DNA of 64,000 bases, from NCBI GenBank assembly GCA_021287075.1, contig JAJTBD010000009.1:1-64000 (forward strand), written 5' to 3'. The stretch comes from Micrococcales bacterium. Lineage in GTDB: Bacteria; Actinomycetota; Actinomycetes; Actinomycetales; Dermatophilaceae. The stretch's first letter is position 1; every line of letters starts with the position of its first letter. The notes beneath the pieces are model-generated. The model saw nothing but the letters and a program-made list of their open reading frames with translations. It did not search any database and was not told where the DNA came from. Below are positions 18,224-26,625 of this stretch, one piece after another. The position numbers and the translations under genes were made by a program.

Positions 18224-19156
18224 TCAGGCCCCGTAGGTGCGGCGCGGGATGCTGCCCAGCGTCCCGGTGTAGGAGATGTCGCTCCCCGAGAAGTTGTAGC
18301 CGTCGGTGTCCTTGTAGGCGAAGACGCGGCTGGTGGCGTTGTCCCGGCCGAGGTACTCGAGGACGTCACCGGTGCAGTTGGCGACGTCGACGGAGTTGAA
18401 CCGGGTCCAGCCCGCGCTGGCCAGCGTCGTCAGGCGCGTGGCGGAGCCACCGCTGCCCGAGAAGCGGATCATGTGCTGCTGGAGCTGACCGGCGGAGGTG
18501 ACCCCGAGGATCACGTTGTAGTCCGCGAGGGTCGCGCCCGTGCTGGTGTTGCGCAGCACCGCGTTGCCCGAGCGGGTCAGGGCATTGGTCGTGCCCATGC
18601 CCGACTTGACGATCGAGTAGGCCCCGACGGTGCCGTCGAGCTTGATGGCACCGCGGCGCAGGTAGCCGCCCTTGGACAGGGTGAAGAGGTAGCCCGCGCC
18701 GCTGTTGCCCTGGCCGACCGTGATGTCCTTGATGTCGCTGAAGCCGGAGGCGACCAGCTTGAGGCTGACGGTCGCGGCCACGTCAGGGGCGATGCGCACG
18801 CGGTAGAGCTGGTTGGCGTTGGTGATCGCGTAGTAGTAGTTGTAGCCGGCGCTGTCCGTGCGGAACCACGCGAGGGCGCGCGGCACGAAGCTGAGCTTGG
18901 CCCACGAGTGCGAGGTGATCGTGGACGTGCCGTTGACGGTGTAGTAGTACCACCGACCGTCGGTGTGGACGGTGTCGACGTAGGTGTTGCAGCCAGCGAC
19001 GCCGGCGACGCGGCCGTTGACGGCGCGGCTGATCTGCCCCGACTTGACCAGCTCGGTCCCAGAGTCGGCCGCAGTGGCCGGGGCCGACATGGCCAGTCCG
19101 GTGGCGAGGAGGGCGGTTGATGCTGCGGCCGTGACGGCCTTGCGCAGAGCACTCAT
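18224..19156 (-). CDS. Secreted protein of unknown function, tandem paralogue (possible beta-propeller)
   Basis: This 310-residue protein has a clear signal peptide (about 1-30, cleavage after APATAA). The mature part contains repeated Gly/aromatic modules, including FVPRALAWFRTDSAGYNYYYAI, GVTSAGQLQQH, GWTRFNSVDVANC and a final RTYGA. Two cysteines (in GCNTY and ANCTGD) could pair. The same blocks in the same order occur in the downstream gene, so the pair arose by tandem duplication. ATG 19156 follows AGAAGGA. A sugar-binding or surface role is possible by fold analogy but is not shown. Confidence 0.8.
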   Translation of the reverse strand: MSALRKAVTAAASTALLATGLAMSAPATAADSGTELVKSGQISRAVNGRVAGVAGCNTYVDTVHTDGRWYYYTVNGTSTITSHSWAKLSFVPRALAWFRTDSAGYNYYYAITNANQLYRVRIAPDVAATVSLKLVASGFSDIKDITVGQGNSGAGYLFTLSKGGYLRRGAIKLDGTVGAYSIVKSGMGTTNALTRSGNAVLRNTSTGATLADYNVILGVTSAGQLQQHMIRFSGSGGSATRLTTLASAGWTRFNSVDVANCTGDVLEYLGRDNATSRVFAYKDTDGYNFSGSDISYTGTLGSIPRRTYGA

Positions 19157-19288
19157 GTGATGAGTTCCTTCTGTCCTGCGGCCGGCTGTGAGCCCCCTTA
19201 GCCCCTGCGAAGCCGTGCCGCGAGCGGGACGCTACTCCCCCCGCAAGGGTGACCGCCAGCACCGACCACGGAGCGGGCACCTCGTGCC

Positions 19289-20515
19289 TCACCCAGCCGG
19301 CGCGTCGGCCGCAGCCGGGGCCTCCTCGGGCTCGCGGGCCGCGGGCACCACGGCGAAGGCGATGACGAGCATGACGCCGACGACCAGCAGGGAGCGCAGC
19401 ACCCCGACGTGGTCGCCGAGCAGGCCGAGCAGCGGCGGCCCGCCGAGGAAGGCGAGATAGCCGATCGTCGAGACCACGCTCATGCGGGCGGCGGCCCGGC
19501 GGGGGTCATCGGCGGCGGCCGACATGCCGACCGGGAAGCCGAGGCTGGCGCCCAGACCCCAGACCGCGGCACCCACGAAGGCCAGCAGCGGCCCGCCGAA
19601 GACGACGAGGAGACTGCCGAGCAGGCCGAGGCCGAAGAGGAACCGCAGCACGGGCACCCGGCCGTGCCGGTCGAGCAGCCGGGCGCCGCCGATGCGCCCG
19701 ATGGTCATGAAGGACAGGAAGGTCGCGAAGCCGAGGATGCCGGCCCAGTGCGGCAGGTCATAGCCCTCCACCATCGCGACGGCGACCCAGTCGTTGGCGG
19801 TGCCCTCGGTGAATGCCGCGACGAGGGTCATCAGGCCGATGAGCAGGGTGCGCGGCTCGAGCCAGGCCTGCGCCGGGGAGAAGGAGGAGGCCGTCTCCTG
19901 CTCCTCGTCGTCCGACTGCTCCTCGACCGCGCGCGGGAGGAAGGAGGCGACTGCCCACCAGCAGACGATGCCGGCGAGCCCGAAGACGCCGACCAGGTGC
20001 GCCCAGACCGGCACGCGGGCGGCGGACAGGCCGGCACCGAGGAGTGCGGAGAGCACGGTGCCGCCGCTGAAGGCCGCATGGAACCACGGCATGACGGTCA
20101 CCCCGAGCAGCCGCTCGACGCCGGCCCCCTCGAGGTTCATCGCGACATCCCACACACCGATGCCCAGGCCGGAGACGAACAGGCCGGCCATGACCAGCGC
20201 TCGGGACTGCACGCCGTCGACACCGACGGCGATGACGGCCCCGCCGAGGATCATCATCAGCAGGCCGAACTGCACCGAGCGGGCCGCGCCGAAGCGGTGG
20301 GTCACCCAGCCGGAGGCCGGCAGACCGATGAGCGAGCCCACGGACAGGCCCAGCAGGGTGATCCCGAGCTGGCCGGCGCTGAGTCCGAGGGTGGTCTTGA
20401 CCTCGGGGATCCTCGAGGCGAATGCCGCGAAGTTGGCACCGTTCATCGCAAAGACGATCAGGACGGCGAGGCGGGCCCGCAGGAGTCGGTCACGGTCGAT
20501 GGCGAGGTAGTTCAC
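19289..20515 (-). CDS. MFS transporter (YbjJ-like)
   Basis: This 408-residue membrane protein has about twelve transmembrane segments and an acidic cytoplasmic loop between segments 6 and 7 (VEEQSDDEEQE). The opening NGANFAAFASRIPEVKTTLGLS and the motif GSLIGLPASGWVTHRFGA match YbjJ-type major facilitator proteins; the substrate is unknown. It starts at GTG 20515 and is divergent from a LacI-type regulator. Two palindromic operators lie between, overlapping its promoter region, so the regulator very likely controls it. It is followed on its 3' side by no gene on the same strand for 130 bases. Confidence 0.88.
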   Translation of the reverse strand: MNYLAIDRDRLLRARLAVLIVFAMNGANFAAFASRIPEVKTTLGLSAGQLGITLLGLSVGSLIGLPASGWVTHRFGAARSVQFGLLMMILGGAVIAVGVDGVQSRALVMAGLFVSGLGIGVWDVAMNLEGAGVERLLGVTVMPWFHAAFSGGTVLSALLGAGLSAARVPVWAHLVGVFGLAGIVCWWAVASFLPRAVEEQSDDEEQETASSFSPAQAWLEPRTLLIGLMTLVAAFTEGTANDWVAVAMVEGYDLPHWAGILGFATFLSFMTIGRIGGARLLDRHGRVPVLRFLFGLGLLGSLLVVFGGPLLAFVGAAVWGLGASLGFPVGMSAAADDPRRAAARMSVVSTIGYLAFLGGPPLLGLLGDHVGVLRSLLVVGVMLVIAFAVVPAAREPEEAPAAADAPAG

Positions 20516-20554
20516 GGGCGCGGCTTCCGGTGTCGAGTGGGGGTGAGGAGCGGG

Positions 20555-20583
20555 TCGAATCGATTCGACTCGAATCGATTCGA
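20555..20583. promoter_or_regulatory. Double LacI-type operator
   Basis: TCGAATCGATTCGA is a perfect 14-base palindrome with a central CG, the usual form of LacI-family operators. It occurs twice, at 20555-20568 and 20570-20583, with one base between. The pair lies 14 bases before the LacI-type gene and 40 bases before the divergent MFS gene. The centre-to-centre distance is 15 bases. The palindromes are seen directly; binding by the adjacent regulator is inferred from position and shape. Confidence 0.8.
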
Positions 20584-20596
20584 TAGTGTGCCTGCC

Positions 20597-21679
20597 ATGA
20601 CCTCATCCCGTCAAGGCGAGGACGCGCCCACGCGCCGGGCCACCCTGCGCGACGTCGCCGAGGAGGCCGGCGTCTCGACGTCGACGGCCTCGCTGGTCTT
20701 CAGCGGCAAGGGGCCGGTCGCGGCCGAGACCGCCGAGCGGGTGCGCGCCGCTGCGGCCGGCCTCGGCTATGCCGGGCCCAACCCACTCGCCTCCTCCCTG
20801 CGGCAGGGCCGGTCGGGCGTGGTCGGCGTCAGCGTCGAGGGCCCCCTGCGCTATGCCTTCTCCGACCCCTATGCGGTGGCGGTCCTCGACGGCCTGGCCG
20901 ATGTGCTGGGCGGCGCCGGCCTCGGCATGCTCCTGCTCGCCCAGGCCCCCGGCGACGAGGCCGCCGCGGCCGCCTGGACCCAGCACGCCGTCGACGCCCT
21001 CGTCTTCGCCCTCTGCGGGCCGACCGACTCCCCGATCGTCGAGGCGATGGCCGCGCGCGGCATACCCATGATCGGCACCGGCGCCCCACTCCACCCGCGC
21101 GTCGCCCAGGTCACCATCGACGAGCACGCCGCCAGCGAGGAACTGATGGCGCATCTGACCGGCCTGGGCCACACGCGCATCGGGCACGTCACCATGCCGC
21201 TCTCCCCTACTGGCACAACAGGACTGCGCGGGCCCGATGAGGTGGAGGCCGCCGTCTATCCCGACGCCTGGGCCCGGGCACGTGGCTTCCTGGCAGGCGG
21301 GGGCGACCCCGGCCTCATCGCCGAGGCGGCCTGGACCTCTGTCGAGGACGGCAGCGCCGCGGCCGGCTTGCTGCTGGACCGGCCGCAGCGCCCCACCGCG
21401 ATCGTGGCGCAGTCCGACCTGCTCGCCGTGGGGGCCGTCCGCGCCGCCGAGGACCGCGGCCTGCGCGTGCCGCAGGACCTGTCGGTGACGGGCTTCGACG
21501 GGGTGGCGCTGCCGTGGTTCGCCCAGACGCTCACCACGGTCGTGCAGCCCGCCGCCGACAAGGGCCGGCGCCTGGGCCAGCTCGTCTGCGCGGCGATGGA
21601 CGGCCAGGCCGTGGCCGATGAGGTCATGCCGACCCGCCTGCGGGTCGGCTCCACGACCGCGCCACCACCCACTCCCTGA
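20597..21679 (+). CDS. LacI family transcriptional regulator
   Basis: This 360-residue repressor-type protein has an N-terminal helix-turn-helix (TLRDVAEEAGVSTSTASLVFSG), a hinge helix (NPLASSLRQGRSG) and a periplasmic-binding-protein-like effector domain. The effector domain has FDGVALPWFAQTLTTV near its end, typical of the family. ATG 20597 gives the standard N-terminus; longer frames upstream are antisense to the MFS gene. Twin palindromes just upstream suggest it represses itself and the divergent MFS gene. The ligand cannot be read; the partner transporter hints at an exported or imported small molecule. Confidence 0.93.
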   Translation: MTSSRQGEDAPTRRATLRDVAEEAGVSTSTASLVFSGKGPVAAETAERVRAAAAGLGYAGPNPLASSLRQGRSGVVGVSVEGPLRYAFSDPYAVAVLDGLADVLGGAGLGMLLLAQAPGDEAAAAAWTQHAVDALVFALCGPTDSPIVEAMAARGIPMIGTGAPLHPRVAQVTIDEHAASEELMAHLTGLGHTRIGHVTMPLSPTGTTGLRGPDEVEAAVYPDAWARARGFLAGGGDPGLIAEAAWTSVEDGSAAAGLLLDRPQRPTAIVAQSDLLAVGAVRAAEDRGLRVPQDLSVTGFDGVALPWFAQTLTTVVQPAADKGRRLGQLVCAAMDGQAVADEVMPTRLRVGSTTAPPPTP

Positions 21680-21690
21680 CCCCAGACGCA

Positions 21691-21726
21691 GGTATGCCGC
21701 GCACCCAGCTGGGTGCGCGGCATACC
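21691..21726. terminator. Perfect 36-bp palindrome made of GGTATGCC/GGCATACC, between convergent lacI-type gene and tig
   Basis: Bases 21691-21726 form an uninterrupted palindrome of two 18-base arms. The outer eight bases are GGTATGCC and GGCATACC. It sits between the LacI-type gene (+, ends 21679) and tig (-, ends 21754), where a bidirectional terminator is expected. Confidence 0.8.
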
Positions 21727-21753
21727 GTCTTGGCTGTTGGAAGCCGTTGGGGC

Positions 21754-23253
21754 TCAGGCCTTCTCGTCGTCCTTGGCCTCGTCCTTGTCGGCCTTCTTGG
21801 TGGCCTTCTTGGCCGACTTCTTGGCGGCCTTCTTGGCCGGCTTGTCGTCGGTCTTGGCCTCGGCCTTGTCGTCGGTCTTGGCGTCATCGGACTTCTCGTC
21901 GTCCGACTTCTTGGCCGGCTTCTTGTCGGCTGCGGCCTCGTCGGACGCGGCGTCCTCGGACGCAGCCTCGTCGGCGTCGTCCTCGCCACCGGGCACCAGG
22001 TCGTTGATGTCGATCTTGGTGCCGCTGGTGTCGGTCACGACCGCGCGGTCGAGGACCGAGGCGAGCGCCTTGCGGCGGCCGACCTCGCCGACCATCGCCG
22101 GGACCTGCCCCTGGGAGTCGAGCGCCTGGGCGAACTGGTTGGGGTCCATGCCGTACTGCTGGGACTGCATCACGAGGTACTCGATCAGCTCCTGCTGCTC
22201 GACCTGGATCTCCTCCTCCTCGACGATCGCGTCAAGGAGGAACTGGGCGCGCAGCGCCTTGCGGGTCGACTCGTCGACCTCGGCACGGTGCTCGTCGTCC
22301 TCGAGCCGGCCCTCGCCCTCGAGGTGCTGGTTGACCTCGGCCTCGACGATCGACTCGGGCACGGGGATCTCGGTCAGCTCGATGAGCCGGTCGAGGAGGC
22401 GGTCGCGGGCCTGGATGCCCTGCTCGAACTTCTTGGCCTGGAGCGACTGCTTCTCGACGTCGGCGCGCAGCTCGTCGATGGTGTCGAACTCGGAGGCCAG
22501 CTGGGCGAACTCGTCGTCGAGCTCGGGCAGCTCGCGCTCCTTGACCGACTGGACGGTCACGGTGCAGTCGGCCGACTCGCCCTCACGGTCGCCACCGGCG
22601 AGCGGGGCGGAGAAGTCCTTGGTGTCGCCGGCGCTCATGCCGAGCAGCGCCTCGTCCATGCCCTCGAGCATGTTGCCGCTGCCGACCTCGTAGGAGACAC
22701 CGGAGACGGAGTCGATCTCCTCGCCACCGATGGAGGCGGCCAGGTCGAGCGAGACGAAGTCGCCGTTCTCGACGGCGCGCTCGACGGTGGTCAGGGTGCC
22801 GAAGCGGGCGCGCAGCTCGGTGAGGCGCTCCTCGACGTCGTCGGCGCCGGCCTCGACCGGGTCGACCTCGACGGCGATGCCCTCGAGGTCGGGGAGGGTG
22901 ACCTCGGGGCGCACGTCGACCTCGACGGTGAAGGCCAGCTGCTGGCCCTCCTCGAGGGGGACCTCGGTGATGTCGACCTCGGGCTGGCCGAGCGGGCGCA
23001 CATTGTTGTCCTCGACGGCCTGGCCGAAGAACTGCGGGAGGGCCTCGTTGACGGCCTCCTGCATGACGCCACCGCGACCGACGCGCTGGTCGATCAGGCG
23101 GGCCGGCACCTTGCCCTTGCGGAAGCCGGGCACCTGGATCTGGGCGCCGATCGTCGTGTAGGCGGCGTCGACGAAGGGCTGGAGCTCCTCGGACGGGACC
23201 TCGACGGTCAGCTTGACCCGGGTCGGGGTGAGGTTCTCGGCGGCACTCTTCAC
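21754..23253 (-). CDS. tig: Trigger factor (ribosome-associated chaperone/prolyl isomerase)
   Basis: This 499-residue chaperone binds ribosomes and nascent chains. It has the N-terminal ribosome-binding domain with the GFRKGKVPA signature (about residues 47-55), a central FKBP-type prolyl isomerase domain (about 165-245, GDFVSLDLA...) and a helical C-terminal substrate domain. The last 75 or so residues are an unusually long charged tail of Lys, Asp, Glu and Ala. GTG 23253 follows GGAG at eight bases. The usual actinobacterial neighbours clpP1-clpP2-clpX are 6.5 kb downstream, separated by unrelated genes. Confidence 0.96.
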   Translation of the reverse strand: MKSAAENLTPTRVKLTVEVPSEELQPFVDAAYTTIGAQIQVPGFRKGKVPARLIDQRVGRGGVMQEAVNEALPQFFGQAVEDNNVRPLGQPEVDITEVPLEEGQQLAFTVEVDVRPEVTLPDLEGIAVEVDPVEAGADDVEERLTELRARFGTLTTVERAVENGDFVSLDLAASIGGEEIDSVSGVSYEVGSGNMLEGMDEALLGMSAGDTKDFSAPLAGGDREGESADCTVTVQSVKERELPELDDEFAQLASEFDTIDELRADVEKQSLQAKKFEQGIQARDRLLDRLIELTEIPVPESIVEAEVNQHLEGEGRLEDDEHRAEVDESTRKALRAQFLLDAIVEEEEIQVEQQELIEYLVMQSQQYGMDPNQFAQALDSQGQVPAMVGEVGRRKALASVLDRAVVTDTSGTKIDINDLVPGGEDDADEAASEDAASDEAAADKKPAKKSDDEKSDDAKTDDKAEAKTDDKPAKKAAKKSAKKATKKADKDEAKDDEKA

Positions 23254-23509
23254 TGCAGGAGCTCCATGCGTAACTAGGGGATGGTCTGGTGGGACGTCAC
23301 TTGCGAGGCCATGGCGGCGGCATGCTGCGGTGAGCACGACGACATCGGCCACAGGCCAAGTGCACACTCTAGCCGCTGCGGGCCCGGGCGGCCGAATGCG
23401 GTGTCGGCCACACTCGGCCGCCACCCCGTGGACAGGGCCGCCGATGGGTGTGATGCTGCCAAGAAGCTCCGACCTACCCGCAGTCGGACGACCACACCGG
23501 GGTGATCAC

Positions 23510-23962
23510 ATGTCCGAGTCCGAGGCCGTGCGGGCCTACCGCTTCCTGCTCCAGTCCGTCGCGACCGACGACCTGGTGGCGGCCCACGAGAAAGCCCTGG
23601 CCGAGGGGCCGGCCTCCGACCGCGAGGAGGTGCTGTCCGCCGTCCTCGATGTCTTCGGCTCCGGCACCCGCACCAGCGCCGACAACGCCCGCGTCGTTGC
23701 CCGCCTGGCAGTGCTCGGCGAGCGCCGGCAGCCGGGCGCGCTTCTCGCCGCTCTCTCCCCCGAGGTGCTCGAGCGTCTCGCGACGGGCGTGCGAGAGGCC
23801 GGCCTGGGCATCGACGAGGAGGCGTATGCCGCGTGGGAGCCCAGGGCGCCCCGCCTCGGCGAGGCCGTCGTGACCGGCGAGAAGGGCAGCCCCGCGGCCT
23901 ATGACGCGGCGAAGACCGCCGCCCAGAACGCGCGCTGGGGGCACGGCAACGCCTGGTCGTGA
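23510..23962 (+). CDS. Conserved-looking hypothetical protein, 150 aa
   Basis: This is a 150-residue soluble, mostly helical protein rich in Ala, Glu and Arg (SEAVRAYRFLLQSVATDDLVAAHEK...). It has no signal peptide, membrane segment or Cys motif, and I recognise no family. ATG 23510 has GGGGTGA close upstream. It is divergent from tig across a 256-base gap in which I see no other clear element. It ends 29 bases before a 14-bp hairpin shared with the opposite tRNA-Gly gene. Confidence 0.7.
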   Translation: MSESEAVRAYRFLLQSVATDDLVAAHEKALAEGPASDREEVLSAVLDVFGSGTRTSADNARVVARLAVLGERRQPGALLAALSPEVLERLATGVREAGLGIDEEAYAAWEPRAPRLGEAVVTGEKGSPAAYDAAKTAAQNARWGHGNAWS

Positions 23963-23990
23963 GCTGCTTCGCGGCATACCTCATGGACGA

Positions 23991-24022
23991 CGCAGGCCCC
24001 GGTCGGGTGACCGGGGCCTGCG
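23991..24022. terminator. 14-bp hairpin between the 150-aa gene and tRNA-Gly
   Basis: CGCAGGCCCCGGTC (23991-24004) pairs perfectly with its complement at 24009-24022 over a GGGT loop. It lies between a plus-strand gene and the end of the minus-strand tRNA-Gly, so it can serve both. Confidence 0.7.
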
Positions 24023-24030
24023 GCTGTGTG

Positions 24031-24101
24031 AGCGGGCGACGAGAATCGAACTCGCGTAATCAGTTTGGAAGACTGAGGCTCTACCATTGAGCTACGCCCG
24101 C
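24031..24101 (-). tRNA. tRNA-Gly (anticodon TCC)
   Basis: The 71-base gene folds as a cloverleaf on the minus strand. The acceptor stem is GCGGGCG/CGCCCGC with discriminator U, the D arm contains AGCTCAATGGTAGAGC, the anticodon loop CTTCCAA carries TCC (reads GGA), and the T arm has GTTCGATTC. No CCA is encoded. Confidence 0.95.
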
Positions 24102-24201
24102 GGCGCTCGTGCCGGCGACCTGTCGGCCGCCTCGCTGAGCAGGGGCTACTCTATACGGGCTCGCCACGGTGCACGAACTTCTCAACCGCCGGTGTGAGTG
24201 A

Positions 24202-24275
24202 CGGGCTGTGGCGCAGCTTGGTAGCGCGCGTGCTTTGGGAGCACGATGTCGCAGGTTCAAATCCTGTCAGCCCGA
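24202..24275 (+). tRNA. tRNA-Pro (anticodon TGG)
   Basis: This 74-base cloverleaf lies on the plus strand. The acceptor is CGGGCTG/CAGCCCG with discriminator A, the anticodon arm GTGCTTTGGGAGCAC carries TGG (reads CCA), and the T arm contains GGTTCAAATCC. It is divergent from tRNA-Gly and convergent with trmB. No CCA is encoded. Confidence 0.95.
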
Positions 24276-24296
24276 CTCTGTCCCCCGGACAGCAGG

Positions 24297-24325
24297 ACCC
24301 CTGAGTCACGTTGTGGCCCAGGGGT
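24297..24325. terminator. Short hairpin between tRNA-Pro and trmB
   Basis: ACCCCTG (24297-24303) pairs with CAGGGGT (24319-24325). It lies 22 bases after tRNA-Pro and just past the trmB stop on the other strand, a position fitting a shared terminator. The stem is short. Confidence 0.45.
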
Positions 24326-24332
24326 TCTCGCG

Positions 24333-25025
24333 TCAGCGGGCCGGCGTCAGCCGGAACTCGTGGATGCGCCGGCCGGCGCCGATGCCCTTGATCTCGAAGC
24401 CCTCGGTCGGCCGCCAGTCCGGCCGCTCCCCCTCGGTCACCGTCCAGCCACCGTGCTCCGCCAGGACCTCGCGCACGTGCTCGGCATAGACGGCCTGGTC
24501 GGTCGCGATGAGCAGGTGACCGCCCGGGGCGAGCCGCGAGGCGATCAGGTCGAGCGTGTGTCCCGTGACGAAGCGACGCTTGGCGTGCTTGGCCTTGTGC
24601 CAGGGGTCGGGGAAGAACAGGTGCACGGCCGCGAGGGAGGCGGGCGCGATCCGCTCCTCCAGCAGCGTGACCGCATCCCCCTGCCAGACCCGCAGATTGG
24701 TCACGCCCTCGGCGTCGGCGCGGGCCATCATCCGGGCGATCCCGGGGGTGTGCACGTCGACGGCCAGCAGGTCGTGCTCGGGGTGGGTCAGGCAGTAGGC
24801 CACCGCGGCGGCACCGTGCCCGCAGCCGATCTCGAGCACGACCGGGGCCTGCCGGCCGAACGCGTCCGCCGGCACGAGCGGCCCCTCTGGGATCTCGTGC
24901 GTCGGCATGAAGCGCTCCATCCGCTCCCGGGTGAGGGCCGAGTTGCGGCCGCGCCGCGCGGCATACGACCGCACTCGTTTGGGGTGCTCGACGCCGAGGG
25001 GCAGATTGTCGGGGGTCTCGCTCAC
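24333..25025 (-). CDS. trmB: tRNA (guanine-N7-)-methyltransferase
   Basis: This 230-residue SAM-dependent enzyme methylates G46 in the variable loop of tRNAs. The SAM-binding motif VLEIGCGHG and the family signature HLFFPDPWHKAKHAKRR are both present, with a C-terminal GFEIKGIGAGRRIHEFRL. I prefer GTG 25025 (VSETPDNLPLG); an in-frame TTG at 25064 would add 13 residues. No ribosome site precedes GTG, and TACTGT lies a few bases upstream, so the message may be leaderless. It converges on tRNA-Pro. Confidence 0.93.
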   Translation of the reverse strand: MSETPDNLPLGVEHPKRVRSYAARRGRNSALTRERMERFMPTHEIPEGPLVPADAFGRQAPVVLEIGCGHGAAAVAYCLTHPEHDLLAVDVHTPGIARMMARADAEGVTNLRVWQGDAVTLLEERIAPASLAAVHLFFPDPWHKAKHAKRRFVTGHTLDLIASRLAPGGHLLIATDQAVYAEHVREVLAEHGGWTVTEGERPDWRPTEGFEIKGIGAGRRIHEFRLTPAR

Positions 25026-25067
25026 AGGCGCACACAGTAGGCGCTTGGCAGCCGCGGCGAACAACCG

Positions 25068-25099
25068 GCAGGGCCCGCGCCGGGTGGCGCGGGCCCTGC
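25068..25099 (-). terminator. 14-bp hairpin after the secreted subtilase gene
   Basis: GCAGGGCCCGCGCC (25068-25081) pairs perfectly with 25086-25099 over a GGGT loop. It lies 50 bases beyond the stop of the minus-strand protease gene and before trmB. The shape and loop match the hairpin at 23991. Confidence 0.7.
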
Positions 25100-25149
25100 T
25101 GGTGAGTCATGCCGCGTGGTGCGGCGTTGGTGTGGAGGCTGGGATCAGG

Positions 25150-26625
25150 TCACTGGACGGCGTCGAGCGCGTCGATCAGACCCGCGCCGAAGAAGCCCTT
25201 GCCGGTCGCACCGCCCTCGCAGGTGGCGTCGGCCTGTCCGTCACCGGTGTAGTCGGGGTCGGTCACCGGGCAGGAGAGACGGTCGGCCTCGCGCTGGAGG
25301 GTGGAGATCGCCTGGTTGGCCTTGATCGTCGGGTCGCTGCTGCGGATGAGCGCCACGACACCGGCCGCGTGGGGGCTGGCCATGGAGGTGCCCTGCGCAT
25401 AGCCCCACTTGCCGTCGAGCACGGTCGAGAGGATCCGGCCGTTGCGCGAGGGGGTGTCGGCCGCGACCCGGGCGTTGCCGCCCGGGGCCGCCACGGTGAT
25501 CACGTTGCGGCCGTAGGAGGAGTAGTAGGCCTTGGCCGCGTCGGGCCCGACCGAGGAGACCGACACCGTCTTGGAGGTCTCGGTCGGCATGTCATAGCAG
25601 CGCTGGTCGGTCATCCGCACCTCGGGCGTCTCGCCCTCGGGGAGGTTGTTGGGGCTGCCGGTGTCCTCGATCGGCTTGGACAGGTCCCAGTTGGAGTTGC
25701 CGGCCGCCGCCACGTTGACGACGTCCTTCTTCTCCGTGTACTTGATCGCCCGCTGGATGGCGACGATGGCCGCGCGCTCGTCGCGGTTGGCCTTGCACCA
25801 CAGGGCATAGGGGTCGATGTAGTAGGAGTGGTTGGCCACCTCGACGCCCTTGTCGGCGGCGGTCACGAAGCCGCAGATGGCGTATTCGGGATAGATGAAG
25901 CCGTCGTCGTCGACGACCTTGATCGAGGCCAGCCGCACGTTGGGCGCGACGCCGACGATGCCGACATTGTTGCGGGCCGCGGCGATCGAGCCGGCGACGT
26001 GGGTGCCGTGGTAGGACGTCGTCGGCTGCCACGCGGTCGGGCTGCTGTCGGGGATGCCCTTGTTGGCGCAGCCGACCGAGAGCGCGGGGTCGATGTTGGC
26101 GGCCAGGTCGGGGTGATCGGCCTCGATGCCGGAGTCGACGACCGCCACGGCGACGTCGCGGCTGCCGTCCGTGATCCGGTGGGCCTGGTCGGCCTTGATC
26201 AGCCGCATGTCCCACTGCTGCGCGTTGAGCGGCTCGAGGGTGTCATCGCCGCCGGAGGTGCCGGGACCAAGACCGGAGACCACGCCGTCGGGCGTGACGT
26301 CGGCGGCCGGCTGGAAGGCACGCAGGGCCCGGGTGGGGCCGGCCTCGAGGATGCCTGGCATCGCGCGGGCCTTGTCGTCAAAGCTGTCGTCGCTCGCCGC
26401 GGCGATGACGACGCCGATCTGCGGCCACTCCTGGGTGACGGTGCCGCCGGCGGCCTTGACGGCGGCCACGGCCTTGTCGGTGCCGGTGCCGCCTTGGACG
26501 ACGACGAAGGCGGTGGGGTCGGCCAGCGGGGCGGCGCTGGCGGGCGCGGTCACGGCGAAGGCCGTGACACCGAGGGCGGCGCTCGCAGTCAGCGCGGCGA
26601 GCTTGTGGCTCGGACGTGCACTCAC
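25150..26625 (-). CDS. Secreted S8 family serine protease (subtilase)
   Basis: This 491-residue secreted subtilisin-like protease has a signal peptide (about 1-32, ending PASAA), an I9-type propeptide (about 38-105), and a catalytic domain with D164 (VVDSG), H206 (YHGTHVAG), oxyanion N310 (AAAGN) and S414 (GTSMASPHAAG). Six cysteines in the catalytic domain suggest disulfides. There is no C-terminal anchor, unlike the two mycosins, so it is likely released. GTG 26625 follows AGGAGA. It probably digests external protein; specificity is unknown. A strong hairpin follows the gene. Confidence 0.94.
   Translation of the reverse strand: MSARPSHKLAALTASAALGVTAFAVTAPASAAPLADPTAFVVVQGGTGTDKAVAAVKAAGGTVTQEWPQIGVVIAAASDDSFDDKARAMPGILEAGPTRALRAFQPAADVTPDGVVSGLGPGTSGGDDTLEPLNAQQWDMRLIKADQAHRITDGSRDVAVAVVDSGIEADHPDLAANIDPALSVGCANKGIPDSSPTAWQPTTSYHGTHVAGSIAAARNNVGIVGVAPNVRLASIKVVDDDGFIYPEYAICGFVTAADKGVEVANHSYYIDPYALWCKANRDERAAIVAIQRAIKYTEKKDVVNVAAAGNSNWDLSKPIEDTGSPNNLPEGETPEVRMTDQRCYDMPTETSKTVSVSSVGPDAAKAYYSSYGRNVITVAAPGGNARVAADTPSRNGRILSTVLDGKWGYAQGTSMASPHAAGVVALIRSSDPTIKANQAISTLQREADRLSCPVTDPDYTGDGQADATCEGGATGKGFFGAGLIDALDAVQ

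Noticed and set aside
18072..18369. Start of the first secreted paralogue at 18369
   Set aside because: The extra 100 residues are low-complexity, overlap the 3' part of the neighbouring gene and carry no signal peptide. The in-frame open stretch is explained by GC bias.
23213..23509. Upstream extension of the 150-residue gene to 23213
   Set aside because: It would overlap the tig start region and has no similarity; ATG 23510 has its own ribosome site.
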